From contig NZ_SMKT01000092.1 of the NCBI RefSeq assembly GCF_004348735.1, positions 1 through 36,953 of the forward strand: a DNA stretch of 36,953 bases, in the 5' to 3' direction. The notes under the pieces were generated by a model. That model saw only the letters and a list, made by a program, of their open reading frames with translations. It was not told the origin of the DNA and made no database searches. The DNA comes from Actinomadura sp. KC06 (lineage in GTDB: Bacteria; Actinomycetota; Actinomycetes; Streptosporangiales; Streptosporangiaceae). Position numbers and translations under genes: made by a program. This document shows positions 15,440 through 23,800 of this stretch, piece by piece; the first letter of the stretch is position 1; each line of letters starts with the position of its first letter.

Positions 15440-16405
15440 GTGTCTCCACAAAATGTCCCCCACCGCCGCCTGGGCTCGGCCGGGCCGGAGGCGTCCGTCC
15501 TGTCGCTCGGCTCCTGGCACACCTACGACCGGATGGACTTCGGCGACGCGGTGAAGATGCTCAGGCACGCCGTCGACTCCGGCATCAACCTGTTCGACGT
15601 CGCCGTCTACGGCATCCCCGGCGTCCATCCGCCGGTGTTCACCGACGTGCTGTTCTCCGCGATGGTCCGCGCCGCCGGGATCGCCCGGGACGACTACCTG
15701 CTGTCCACAAAGCTGTGGCTGGAGGGGTACCCCGAGCACTCGATGCGCGACCAGCTGACCAACGCGCTGTTCCGGGTCGGCGCCGACCACGCGGACGTGG
15801 CCGTCCTCGGCGACATCCGCAGCGACGACCTCGACCTCAAGACGCTCGCCGAGGACCTCGCCGCGCTGGAGCGGGAGGGCCTGCTCGGCTGCTGGGGCGT
15901 CAACAACTGGTCGGCCACCGCGATCCGGACGATCCGCGAGCACGCCCTGGCCGCCGGGTCGCCGGGCCCGCAGCTCGCGCAGCTGAAGTACAGCCCGTGC
16001 CGGCGCTCCATCCCGGACGGCGAGCCGTTCGCGGCCGTCTTCGCCGACGGCGTGTCGCTGCAGGCGTCCGACGTCCTGGAGGGCGGCATCCTGGCGGGCA
16101 AGTCGGGGGAGTCCCGGCAGATCGGCCGCGACCCCGGCGACATCCGCCCGCGCATCCAGGAGGCCGCCAAGGGCCTGGCCGACCTGGGCCGGGAGCTGGA
16201 CGCGAGCCCGGCCCAGCTCTGCATCGCGTTCACGCTCACGCACCCGTCCACCAGCACCGTGCTGTTCGGCTCCACGAGCATGCAGCAGCTCACCGACAAC
16301 ATCGCGGCGCTGGACGTCCTGGACCGCGTCGGCGCGGACCGGCTCCGCTCCCTGATGGACCCGTTCTGGGCGGACCGCGACATCGTCGACCCCGAGGGCC
16401 CCTGA
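15440..16405 (+). CDS. Aldo/keto reductase family protein (paralogue 2)
   Basis: A 321-residue paralogue of the AKR at 6087. The GTG start is preceded only by a weak AAGGA, 13 bases upstream. Asp53, Tyr57 and Lys91 (TKLWL) of the AKR tetrad are present, while the expected catalytic His position is Gly124 in DVAVLGD, the same substitution as in paralogue 1. CWGVNNWSA and QASDVLEGGILAGK are shared with it. It is the last gene of the esterase-transporter-ADH operon, followed by a perfect hairpin. Keeping two copies under one apparent regulator suggests different intermediates or a hetero-oligomer. Confidence 0.86.
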   Translation: MSPQNVPHRRLGSAGPEASVLSLGSWHTYDRMDFGDAVKMLRHAVDSGINLFDVAVYGIPGVHPPVFTDVLFSAMVRAAGIARDDYLLSTKLWLEGYPEHSMRDQLTNALFRVGADHADVAVLGDIRSDDLDLKTLAEDLAALEREGLLGCWGVNNWSATAIRTIREHALAAGSPGPQLAQLKYSPCRRSIPDGEPFAAVFADGVSLQASDVLEGGILAGKSGESRQIGRDPGDIRPRIQEAAKGLADLGRELDASPAQLCIAFTLTHPSTSTVLFGSTSMQQLTDNIAALDVLDRVGADRLRSLMDPFWADRDIVDPEGP

Positions 16406-16414
16406 GCCTCGACC

Positions 16415-16447
16415 CCGCCGGGGCCGGCCAGCGGTCGGCCCCGGCGG
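16415..16447. terminator. Strong stem-loop between AKR2 and the STAS gene
   Basis: CCGCCGGGGCCG (16415-16426) and its perfect complement CGGCCCCGGCGG (16436-16447) form a 12-bp stem with a 9-base loop. It lies between convergent genes, ten bases after the AKR stop, and probably terminates both. Confidence 0.68.
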
Positions 16448-16472
16448 CCCCGCCCGGGACGGTCGGCGCGGT

Positions 16473-16868
16473 TCAGGTCTCGGTCAGGTCGGCGATCGCC
16501 TGCTCGGTCGTCTCATGGGCGATGAGGTGGCGGTCCAGGCCGCTGCGCTCGATGATCGTGCGGAACCGCCGCTCCGGGCGGGCGAGGACGAGCCGCCCGC
16601 CCGCCGCGCGGGCGGCCTTCCACAGCACGATCAGGGCGTTGAGCCCGAACGAGTCGCAGAACCCGACCCCGCCGACGTCCAGGACGACCCGCGCCGGCCC
16701 GTCCAGCCGGCCCATGTCCGCGAGGACGCGCTCGCGCAGCCGCCCGGCCGTGACGAGCGTCAGCTCGCCGTCCGCCTCCACCAGCAGGCACTGCCCGCGG
16801 ATCTCGCTGCGGATCCGCAGCCGGTCCGGGTCGGCGGCGCCCGGCCGCTGCTCCGCGTCGTGCGACAC
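16473..16868 (-). CDS. STAS-domain anti-sigma-factor antagonist
   Basis: A small STAS protein of about 131 residues, similar to SpoIIAA/RsbV. LLVEADGELTLVTA is the first strand-turn block, and DSFGLN near residue 73 carries the serine that partner kinases phosphorylate in the family. An in-frame GTG at 16877 overlaps the ribosome site AGAAGG (16877-16882), so the GTG at 16868, eight bases after it, is the better start. No RsbW-type kinase or sigma factor is adjacent, so it is an orphan antagonist, common in actinomycetes. Its partner cannot be named from this window. Confidence 0.88.
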   Translation of the reverse strand: MSHDAEQRPGAADPDRLRIRSEIRGQCLLVEADGELTLVTAGRLRERVLADMGRLDGPARVVLDVGGVGFCDSFGLNALIVLWKAARAAGGRLVLARPERRFRTIIERSGLDRHLIAHETTEQAIADLTET

Positions 16869-16970
16869 ACTGATCACCTTCTGTCATCCCGCAGGCATCT
16901 CGCCTACCCGCGACAGCACAGGTCATGCGGTGCGCCGGCGTTTCAGAGCCCGGCCGGAACCAATAAGCGG

Positions 16971-17008
16971 CCTCCGTCGGCCTCCGTCGGCCCGCCTGCC
17001 TCCGTCGG
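16971..17008. repeat. Three copies of CCTCCGTCGG
   Basis: Exact 10-mers lie at 16971-16980, 16981-16990 (tandem) and 16999-17008, just after the 3' end of the luciferase-like gene. The stretch 16869-17009 also holds the STAS promoter region; no other structure was recognised. Confidence 0.6.
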
Positions 17009-17009
17009 C

Positions 17010-17882
17010 TCACAGGCCGATGGCGTCGGCGAGGAGGTCGACCTGGTCCGGGTCGGGGTCGTTGCCCGTGAAGATCAGCTCGTCGCAGCCGATCCGCGCG
17101 AACGCGTCGACCGCCGCCCTGATCTGGTCGGCGGAGTGGTACGCCTGGGAGACGCCGTACTCGGCGTACTCGGGCCCGGCGAAGGAGTAGTACGGGCCGA
17201 TGGCGTCGGCCAGCGACCGCCGCGCCCGCGGCCCGAGCGCGTACATCACCGACGCGACCAGCCGCGGGGACCCCTCCCTGCCCGCTTCCGACCAGGCCTT
17301 CCGCAGGCCGGGCGCGAACTCCTGGACGTCCTCCACGGTCGCGTCCCCGGCGATCCATCCGGCGCCGCGGGCAGCGATGCGCCGGATCGCGGCGGGGGAG
17401 TGGCCCCCGAACAGGAGCGGCGGCCCGCCCGGGGTGGCGGGCGGCGGCCCGACCGGCTCGTGCCCGTCCACGCCGCCCCGGGCGACGACCTCGGCCAGGC
17501 GGTCCAGCAACGCGTCGAACTGGCGCCCGCGGGTGCCGTAGTCGACGCCGCCCGCCGCGAAGTCGTCCTCCCGGATCCCGGGGGCGAGGCCGAGCCGGAG
17601 CCGCCCGGCCCCGGCGACCTGGTCCAGCGTGGTGACGGCCGTGGCGAACAGCGCGTGGTCGGCGCGCAGCGGCGCCAGCAGCACGCTGGTGAGCAGCCCG
17701 ATGCGGGAGGTCGCCCCGGCCGCCGCGGCCAGGGTGATCAGCGGTTCCGGGGTCGTCCATACGAGGCGGTCGCTGACGCCGAGGGTGGCGAAGCCGCGCC
17801 GCTCCGCCCTGCGCGCCCACTCGACCAGTGCCCTGCCGTCGGTCCACGGTGCGTGGCCGGGCAGTCCGATGCCGATGTCCAT
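17010..17882 (-). CDS. LLM-class (luciferase-like) flavin/F420-dependent oxidoreductase
   Basis: A 290-residue TIM-barrel bacterial-luciferase-family protein. MDIGIGLPGHAPWTDGRALVEWARRAE is the normal family start, SRIGLLTSVLLAPLR the cofactor-side strand 4 region, LRLGLAPGIREDDF the next, and GGHSPAAIRRIAARGAGW the phosphate-binding region. An open frame continues to 17945, but family alignment and a leaderless promoter both point to the ATG at 17882. No SD is present, yet a predicted transcription start falls within a base or two of the ATG (see the promoter at 17890-17920). In actinobacteria such enzymes use F420 or FMN; which one cannot be decided here. It is monocistronic, divergent from the siderophore-transport operon. 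Confidence 0.88.
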   Translation of the reverse strand: MDIGIGLPGHAPWTDGRALVEWARRAERRGFATLGVSDRLVWTTPEPLITLAAAAGATSRIGLLTSVLLAPLRADHALFATAVTTLDQVAGAGRLRLGLAPGIREDDFAAGGVDYGTRGRQFDALLDRLAEVVARGGVDGHEPVGPPPATPGGPPLLFGGHSPAAIRRIAARGAGWIAGDATVEDVQEFAPGLRKAWSEAGREGSPRLVASVMYALGPRARRSLADAIGPYYSFAGPEYAEYGVSQAYHSADQIRAAVDAFARIGCDELIFTGNDPDPDQVDLLADAIGL

Positions 17883-17889
17883 GCGGCCG

Positions 17890-17920
17890 AGACTGCAACC
17901 TCGACCGCGGTCGAGGTCAA
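17890..17920 (-). promoter_or_regulatory. MerR-type promoter with perfect 20-bp palindrome
   Basis: On the minus strand, TTGACC (17920-17915) and CAGTCT (17895-17890) are separated by 19 bp. The perfect palindrome ACCTCGACCG/CGGTCGAGGT (17898-17917) overlaps the end of the -35 and most of the over-long spacer. That layout is the hallmark of MerR-family activated promoters. The start would fall about 17883, next to the ATG. No MerR gene is in the window. Confidence 0.55.
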
Positions 17921-17957
17921 CGCCCCTGCCGGCCGCGGGGCCCACTTATCAAGCGTT

Positions 17958-17976
17958 TTAGCTTAGGCTAGCCTTA
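17958..17976 (+). promoter_or_regulatory. Iron box 1 (DmdR/IdeR-type)
   Basis: TTAGCTTAGGCTAGCCTTA matches the actinobacterial iron-box consensus TTAGGTTAGGCTAACCTAA at 16 of 19 positions. It ends four bases before the GTG of the first permease gene, so it must overlap the core promoter. With Fe(II), a DmdR-type repressor would shut off the uptake operon. Confidence 0.82.
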
Positions 17977-17980
17977 TCTC

Positions 17981-19036
17981 GTGCTTTCCCCCGTGCGAAA
18001 ACGCCCGCCGCGAACCCTGGTGAAGGCGGGCGGGCGGCGCGGTCGCGGAGGGCACCTCGGCCGGCTGGCGCTGCTCACGGCCGTGCTCCTGCTGACCGTC
18101 GTGGCGAGCCTCGCGATCGGGGCCGGGGACGTCCCGCTCGGACGGGTGCTGCCCGGCGTCTTCTCGCCGGACGACACATCGCGGCCGGATCTGATCGTCC
18201 ACGAGCTGCGGCTGCCGCGCACGGTCCTCGGCATCGCCGTCGGGATGGCGCTCGGGCTCGCCGGAGCCGTGATGCAGGCGCTGACCCGCAACCCGCTCGC
18301 CGAGCCGGGGCTGCTCGGCGTGAACGGCGGCGCGGCGCTCGCGGTCGTCATCGTCATCGGGTCGACCCAGGTGGACGACCCGCTCGTCTACGTGTGGGCG
18401 GCGTTCCTGGGCGCGGCGGGCGCGGCGGCGCTCGTCTACATGATCGGCGCGCGGGGGCGCGGCGGCGCGTCGCCCGCGCGGCTGGTGCTCGCGGGCGCGG
18501 CCGTCGAGGCCGTGTTCACCGCGCTCACGGCCGGGCTGATGCTGCTCAGCCCGGGCAGCTTCGGCGGCTTCCGGTTCTGGCAGGTCGGCAGCCTCGGCGG
18601 GCGGGAGATGTCGGTCTTCGTCCGCATCCTGCCGTTCGTGCTGGCCGGCGTCGTCCTGGCGCTGCTGCTCGCCCGCCCGCTGAACGCGCTCGGCATGGGC
18701 GACGAGGCGGGCAAGGCGCTCGGCTCCCGCCCGGGGCGGACGCGGGCGCTCGGCGCGCTCGCCGTGGTGGTGCTGTGCGGGTCGGCGACGGCGGCGGCGG
18801 GGCCGATCGTGTTCCTCGGGCTGGCCGTGCCGTTCATCGTCCGGACGGCGGTCGGGCCCGACCAGCGGCTCGTGCTGCCGTACTCGCTGCTGCTCGCGCC
18901 CGTCCTGCTGCTCGGCGCGGACATCATCGGCCGGGTCATCACGCCCGGCGAGCTGGAGACCGGGATCGTCACCGCGTTCCTCGGGGCGCCGCTGTTCGCG
19001 CTGATGGTCCGGCGGGGAAGGACGCGGGACCTGTGA
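17981..19036 (+). CDS. Iron-siderophore ABC transporter permease (FecCD family), first subunit
   Basis: A 351-residue FecCD permease: a basic cytoplasmic start of about 28 residues, then many hydrophobic helices. Family blocks are LRLPRTVLGIAVGMALGLAGAVMQALTRNPLAEPGLLG and GPIVFLGLAVPFIVR near the C-terminus. The GTG at 17981 has no SD and lies four bases after an iron box, which suggests a leaderless transcript. Its stop overlaps the GTG of the second permease (GTGA). It should form a heterodimer with that protein and import a ferric siderophore. No binding lipoprotein is encoded alongside. Confidence 0.9.
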   Translation: MLSPVRKRPPRTLVKAGGRRGRGGHLGRLALLTAVLLLTVVASLAIGAGDVPLGRVLPGVFSPDDTSRPDLIVHELRLPRTVLGIAVGMALGLAGAVMQALTRNPLAEPGLLGVNGGAALAVVIVIGSTQVDDPLVYVWAAFLGAAGAAALVYMIGARGRGGASPARLVLAGAAVEAVFTALTAGLMLLSPGSFGGFRFWQVGSLGGREMSVFVRILPFVLAGVVLALLLARPLNALGMGDEAGKALGSRPGRTRALGALAVVVLCGSATAAAGPIVFLGLAVPFIVRTAVGPDQRLVLPYSLLLAPVLLLGADIIGRVITPGELETGIVTAFLGAPLFALMVRRGRTRDL

Positions 19037-20058
19037 GAGTGATGCGCGCGGGGGCGCTGTCGGTGCGCTGGGAGCCGCGGGCCGCGGCGGTGTGCGGGGC
19101 GCTGGCGCTGGTCGCGGCGAGCGCGGCCGTCCTGGTCGTGGGCTCGGGCGAGTTCCCGATCTCGCCGCCGGACGTGGTGCGGGCCCTCGCCGGCCAGGCC
19201 GACCAGGCCACCGAGTTCATCGTCACGACGCTGCGGCTGCCGCGCGCCGTGACCGGGCTCCTCGCCGGGCTCGCGCTCGGCCTCAGCGGCGCGATCTTCC
19301 AGAGCGTCTCCCGCAACCCGCTCGGCAGCCCCGACCTGATCGGGTTCACCACCGGGTCGGCGTCCGGCGCGCTGCTGCAGATCCTCGTGTTCGGCGGCGG
19401 CGCGGTCGCGATCACCGTCAGCTCGGTCGCGGGCTCGGTGCTGACCGCGATGGGCGTGTACCTGGTCGCCTACCGGCGCGGCGGCGGCGTGCACGGCGTC
19501 CGGCTGGTGCTGATCGGCGTCGCGGCGGCGGCGATGCTGCAGGCGCTGAACTCCTACCTCATCACCCGCGCGGAGCTGCGCGAGGGCTACGAGGCCGCGT
19601 TCTGGCTGACCGGCAGCCTGAACGGGCGCGACTGGGACCAGGCCGTCCCGCTCGGGATCGCGCTGGCCGTGCTCGTCCCGGCGGCGCTGCTCCTCGCCCG
19701 CCCGCTCGGCATGGGCGAGCTGGGCGACGACGCGGCGCAGGCGCTCGGCGTGCCCGTCCAGCGGACCAGGGCGCTGCTCACGGTCGCCGGCGTGGGCCTC
19801 GTCGCGGCGGCCACGGCGGCGGCCGGGCCCGTCCCGTTCGTCGCGCTGGCGGCGCCGCAGCTCGCCCGGCGGATGACGCGGCGGCCCGGCGCGCAGCTGC
19901 TGCCCGCCGCGCTGACCGGCGCCGCGCTGCTGGCCACCGCCGACCTGATCTCGCTCCACCTGCCGGTCGCCATGCCGGTGGGCGTCGTCACCGGCGTCCT
20001 CGGCGGCGCGTACCTGGCCTGGCTGCTGTCGACCACCGGACGGAAGGGGATGGCATGA
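19033..20058 (+). CDS. Iron-siderophore ABC transporter permease (FecCD family), second subunit
   Basis: A 341-residue partner of the preceding permease. LRLPRAVTGLLAGLALGLSGAIFQSVSRNPLGSPDLIGF is the family's first conserved block, and GPVPFVALAAPQLARRM with SLHLPVAMPVGVVTGVLGG ends the membrane part. The start GTG at 19033 overlaps the upstream stop; GTG 19039 and ATG 19042 are in-frame alternatives. Its own stop overlaps the ATG of the ATPase gene. It is the middle gene of a tightly coupled three-gene uptake operon under iron box 1. Confidence 0.9.
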   Translation: MRVMRAGALSVRWEPRAAAVCGALALVAASAAVLVVGSGEFPISPPDVVRALAGQADQATEFIVTTLRLPRAVTGLLAGLALGLSGAIFQSVSRNPLGSPDLIGFTTGSASGALLQILVFGGGAVAITVSSVAGSVLTAMGVYLVAYRRGGGVHGVRLVLIGVAAAAMLQALNSYLITRAELREGYEAAFWLTGSLNGRDWDQAVPLGIALAVLVPAALLLARPLGMGELGDDAAQALGVPVQRTRALLTVAGVGLVAAATAAAGPVPFVALAAPQLARRMTRRPGAQLLPAALTGAALLATADLISLHLPVAMPVGVVTGVLGGAYLAWLLSTTGRKGMA

Positions 20059-20864
20059 CCCGGTTGCGCGCGGACGACCTCACCCTGGCCTACGAGAGGC
20101 GCGTCGTCGCCGAGAACCTCGGCGTGCGGATCCCGGACGAGTCGTTCACCGTCATCGTCGGGCCGAACGCGTGCGGCAAGTCCACGCTGCTCCGCGCCCT
20201 CGCCCGGCTGCTGCGCCCTCGCGCGGGCACGGTGTACCTGGACGACGCCCCGATCACCGCCCTGCCGCCGAAACGGCTCGCGCGGCGGCTCGGCCTGCTG
20301 CCGCAGTCGCCGCTGACGCCCGAGGGCATCACGGTCGCCGACCTCGTCGCGCGCGGTCGCTACCCGCACCAGGGCCTGCTGCGCCAGTGGTCCCGCGAGG
20401 ACGAGGCCGCCGTCGGCGAGGCGATGGCCGCCGTCGGCGTCACCGATCTCGCCGACCGGGTCGTGGACGAGCTGTCCGGCGGCCAGCGGCAGCGGGTCTG
20501 GCTGGCGCTCGTCCTGGCCCAGGAGACCGGCATCATGCTGCTGGACGAGCCCACGACCTACCTCGACATCGCGCACCAGATCGAGGTCCTCGACCTGTGC
20601 GCGCGGCTGCACGAGGAGGGCCGCACGCTCGTCGCGGTGCTGCACGACCTCAACCACGCCTGCCGGTACGCCACCCATCTGATCGCGATGCGCGGCGGGG
20701 AGATCCTCGCGGAGGGCCCGCCCGCGGAGATCGTCACCGCCGACCTCGTGGAGCGCGTGTTCGGCCTGCCGTGCCGCGTCATCCCCGACCCGGAGACGGA
20801 CACGCCGCTGATCGTCCCGGCCGACCGGCGGCGGGCGTTGACGGCCGGAAAACCTCTCAATTAG
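20055..20864 (+). CDS. Iron-siderophore ABC transporter ATP-binding protein (FecE/FepC-like)
   Basis: A 269-residue ATPase of the iron-chelate class. Walker A GPNACGKST is at 36-44 (Cys in the loop is common in this class), signature LSGGQRQR at 141-148 and Walker B IMLLDEP around 161-167. LHDLNHACRYATHLI contains the switch His. The ATG overlaps the second permease stop. The TAG stop lies inside iron box 2, which controls the NRPS gene just downstream. Confidence 0.93.
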   Translation: MTRLRADDLTLAYERRVVAENLGVRIPDESFTVIVGPNACGKSTLLRALARLLRPRAGTVYLDDAPITALPPKRLARRLGLLPQSPLTPEGITVADLVARGRYPHQGLLRQWSREDEAAVGEAMAAVGVTDLADRVVDELSGGQRQRVWLALVLAQETGIMLLDEPTTYLDIAHQIEVLDLCARLHEEGRTLVAVLHDLNHACRYATHLIAMRGGEILAEGPPAEIVTADLVERVFGLPCRVIPDPETDTPLIVPADRRRALTAGKPLN

Positions 20865-20879
20865 GTTTGCCTTACCTAA
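20861..20879 (+). promoter_or_regulatory. Iron box 2 (DmdR/IdeR-type) before the NRPS
   Basis: TTAGGTTTGCCTTACCTAA matches the consensus TTAGGTTAGGCTAACCTAA at 16 of 19 positions. It overlaps the ATPase stop codon and lies 15 bases before the NRPS GTG. The NRPS therefore has its own iron-regulated promoter in addition to read-through. Confidence 0.83.
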
Positions 20880-20894
20880 TCTGGAGGGAGTGCC

Positions 20895-23800
20895 GTGCCC
20901 ACCGCGCTGACCTGGGAAGACCTGCACGCCGCGCTGGCGGAGGTGCTCGGCGAGCCCGCCGGGGCCGACGACAACCTGATCGAGCTCGGGATGGATTCGA
21001 TCCGGCTCATGCAGCTGACCGGGCGGCTGCGCCGCCGCGGCGTCGAGATCCGGTTCGCCGAGCTGGCCGAGCGGCCCACGCTCGCCGGCTGGTGGGCCCT
21101 GCTCGCCGAGAAGGGCCAGGTCGACGCGTCCGAGGGGCCTGACGACGCCGGGCCGGACGAGTTCGACCCGGCCGACATCGAGCCCGACGGGCCGTTCCCG
21201 CTGGCGCTGATGCAGCACGCCTACTGGATCGGCCGCGACTCCGGCCAGTCGCTCGGCTCCGTCGCCGCGCACCTGTACGTCGAGCTCGACGGGCGCGAGA
21301 TCGACCCCGCCCGCCTGGAGGACGCCGTCCGCGCCCTGGTGGCGCGGCACCCGATGCTCCGCGTCGCCGTGTCCGACGACGGCGCCCAGCGCATCCTGCC
21401 CGAGCGTCCAGGGCCCGCCGTGACCGTCCATGACCTGCGTGAATCCGCCGACCCCGAGGCGGGGCTGGAGGCGATCCGCGCCGAGATGTCGGAGCAGCGG
21501 CTCCCGATCGAGGACGGCCGCGTCTTCGACGCCCGCCTCAGCCTGCTGCCCGCCGGGACGTCCCGCCTCCACCTCGACGTCGACATGGTCGCCGCCGACG
21601 CGATGAGCTACCGCGTCATGCTCGACGACCTCGCCGCCCTGTACGAGGGGGAGACGCTCGCGCCGATCCGCTACGGCTACGCCCGCTACCTCGCCGACGA
21701 CCCCCGCGCCGAGGCCCGCGAGCAGGACCGCCGCTGGTGGGCCGACCGCCTCGCCGACCTGCCGGGGCCGCCCGAGCTGCCGGTCGTCGCAGAGCCCGGG
21801 AACCGCGTCGAGCGCAAGCACCACTGGCTCTCGCCCGACGACAAGGACCGCTTCATCGCCCGCGCGCACGCCGAGGGCGTCACCCCCGCGATGGCCCTCG
21901 CGACGGTCTTCGCCGAGGTCATCGGCGCATGGTCGGCGACGCCCCGGTTCCTGCTCAACCTGCCGCTGTTCCACCGCGAGCCCGTCCACCCCGACGTGGA
22001 CAAGGTCGTCGGCGACTTCACCGGCTCCATCATGCTGGAGGCCGACCTCACCGAAGACCTCACTTTCATCGGGCGCGCCCGCGCCGTCCAGGCGAACCTG
22101 CACACGGCCGGCGCGCACAGCGACTACTCCGGCCTGGAGGTGCTGCGGGACCTGTCCCGGCAGCGCGGCGAGCAGGTCCTCGCGCCGATCGTCTACACGA
22201 GCGCGCTCAACCTGGGCGAGCTGTTCGGCGAGCGCGTCCGGGGGCACTTCGGCGAGCCGGGGTGGATCGTCTCGCAGGGCCCGCAGGTGCTGCTGGACGC
22301 GCAGGTCACCGAGGTGTCCGGCGGCCTGCTGCTGAACTGGGACGTGCGCCGTCCCGCGTTCCCGGACGGCGTCGCCGAGGCGATGTTCGCCGCCTACACG
22401 TCCGCGATCACCCGTCTCGGCGCGCCAGGCGCCGACTGGGACGTCCCGCTCGGCATCGCGGCGCCGCCGTCGCAGCTCCGCGTCCGGCACGGGCTGAACG
22501 CGACCCCCGCGCCGCCGCCGCGCACCCTGACCGAGGGCTTCTTCGAGCACGCCCGCCGCCGTCCGGACGCCCCCGCGCTGCACTGGGGCGACGACGGGAC
22601 GCTCACCTATGGCGAACTCGCCGCCCGTGCGCTGCGCATCGCGTCCGGCCTGGCCGGGGAGGGCGTGCGGCCGGGCGACCGGGTGTCGGTCGAGCTTCCC
22701 AAGGGGCCTGACCAGGCCGCGGCCGTCCTCGGCGTCCTCGCCGCGGGCGCCGCCTACGTCCCCATCGGCCCGGAGCAGCCCGAGGCCCGCCGCGCGAAGA
22801 TCCGCGCGACCGCCCGCGTCGCCGCGTCCCTCGCCCCTGATCGGATCGCGGACGCCGAGCCGCTGGCCGAGCCGGTGAAGACCCGCCCAGAACAGGTGGC
22901 GTACGTGCTGTTCACGTCCGGGTCGACGGGCGAGCCGAAGGGCGTCGAGGTGTCGCACGGCGCGGCCATGAACACCATCGGCGACCTCGTCGACCGGTTC
23001 GCGCTCGGCCCGGACGACGTCACGTTCGGGATCTCCGCGCTCGACTTCGACCTGTCGGTGTTCGACCTGTTCGCGCCCTGGCACGCGGGCGGCGCGGTCG
23101 TCCTCCCGGACGAGGACGAGCGCCGCGACGCCGCCCGCTGGGCCGATCTCGTCCGGCGGCGGTCGGTGACGGTGCTGAACTGCGTCCCGTCCGTGCTGGA
23201 GATGCTGCTGCGCGCCGGCCGCGCCGAGAGCCTGCGGCTGGTGCTGCTCGGCGGCGACTGGGTCGGCACGCACCTGCCCGCGTTGCTGGACGAGCGCGCC
23301 CCCGGCTGCCGCTTCGTCGCGCTCGGCGGGACGACGGAGACCGCGATCCACTCCACCGTGCAGGAGGTCGTGGGGGAGGTGCCGCGGGACTGGCACGCCG
23401 TCCCGTACGGGGTCCCGCTGCGCGGCGTCGCCTGCCGGGTGGTGGACGAGCTGGGCCGCGACCGTCCCGACTGGGTGGCGGGCGAGCTGTGGATCGGCGG
23501 CTCCGGCGTCGCGGACGGCTACGCCGCCGACCCGGAGCGCACCGCCGACCGGTTCGTCGTCCACGAGGGCGCCCGCTGGTACCGGACGGGCGACCTCGCC
23601 CGCTACCGCCCCGACGGCACCCTGGAATTCCTCGGCCGCCGCGACCACCAGGTCAAGGTCCGCGGGTTCCGGATCGAGCTCGGCGAGGTCGAGGCCGCGC
23701 TGCGCGACCACCCGGCCGTGGGACGGGCCGTCGCGCTGCTGGCGAACGGCCGCCTCTCCGCCACCGTCGAGGCCGGGGAGGATCTCGACCGGGACGCGGT

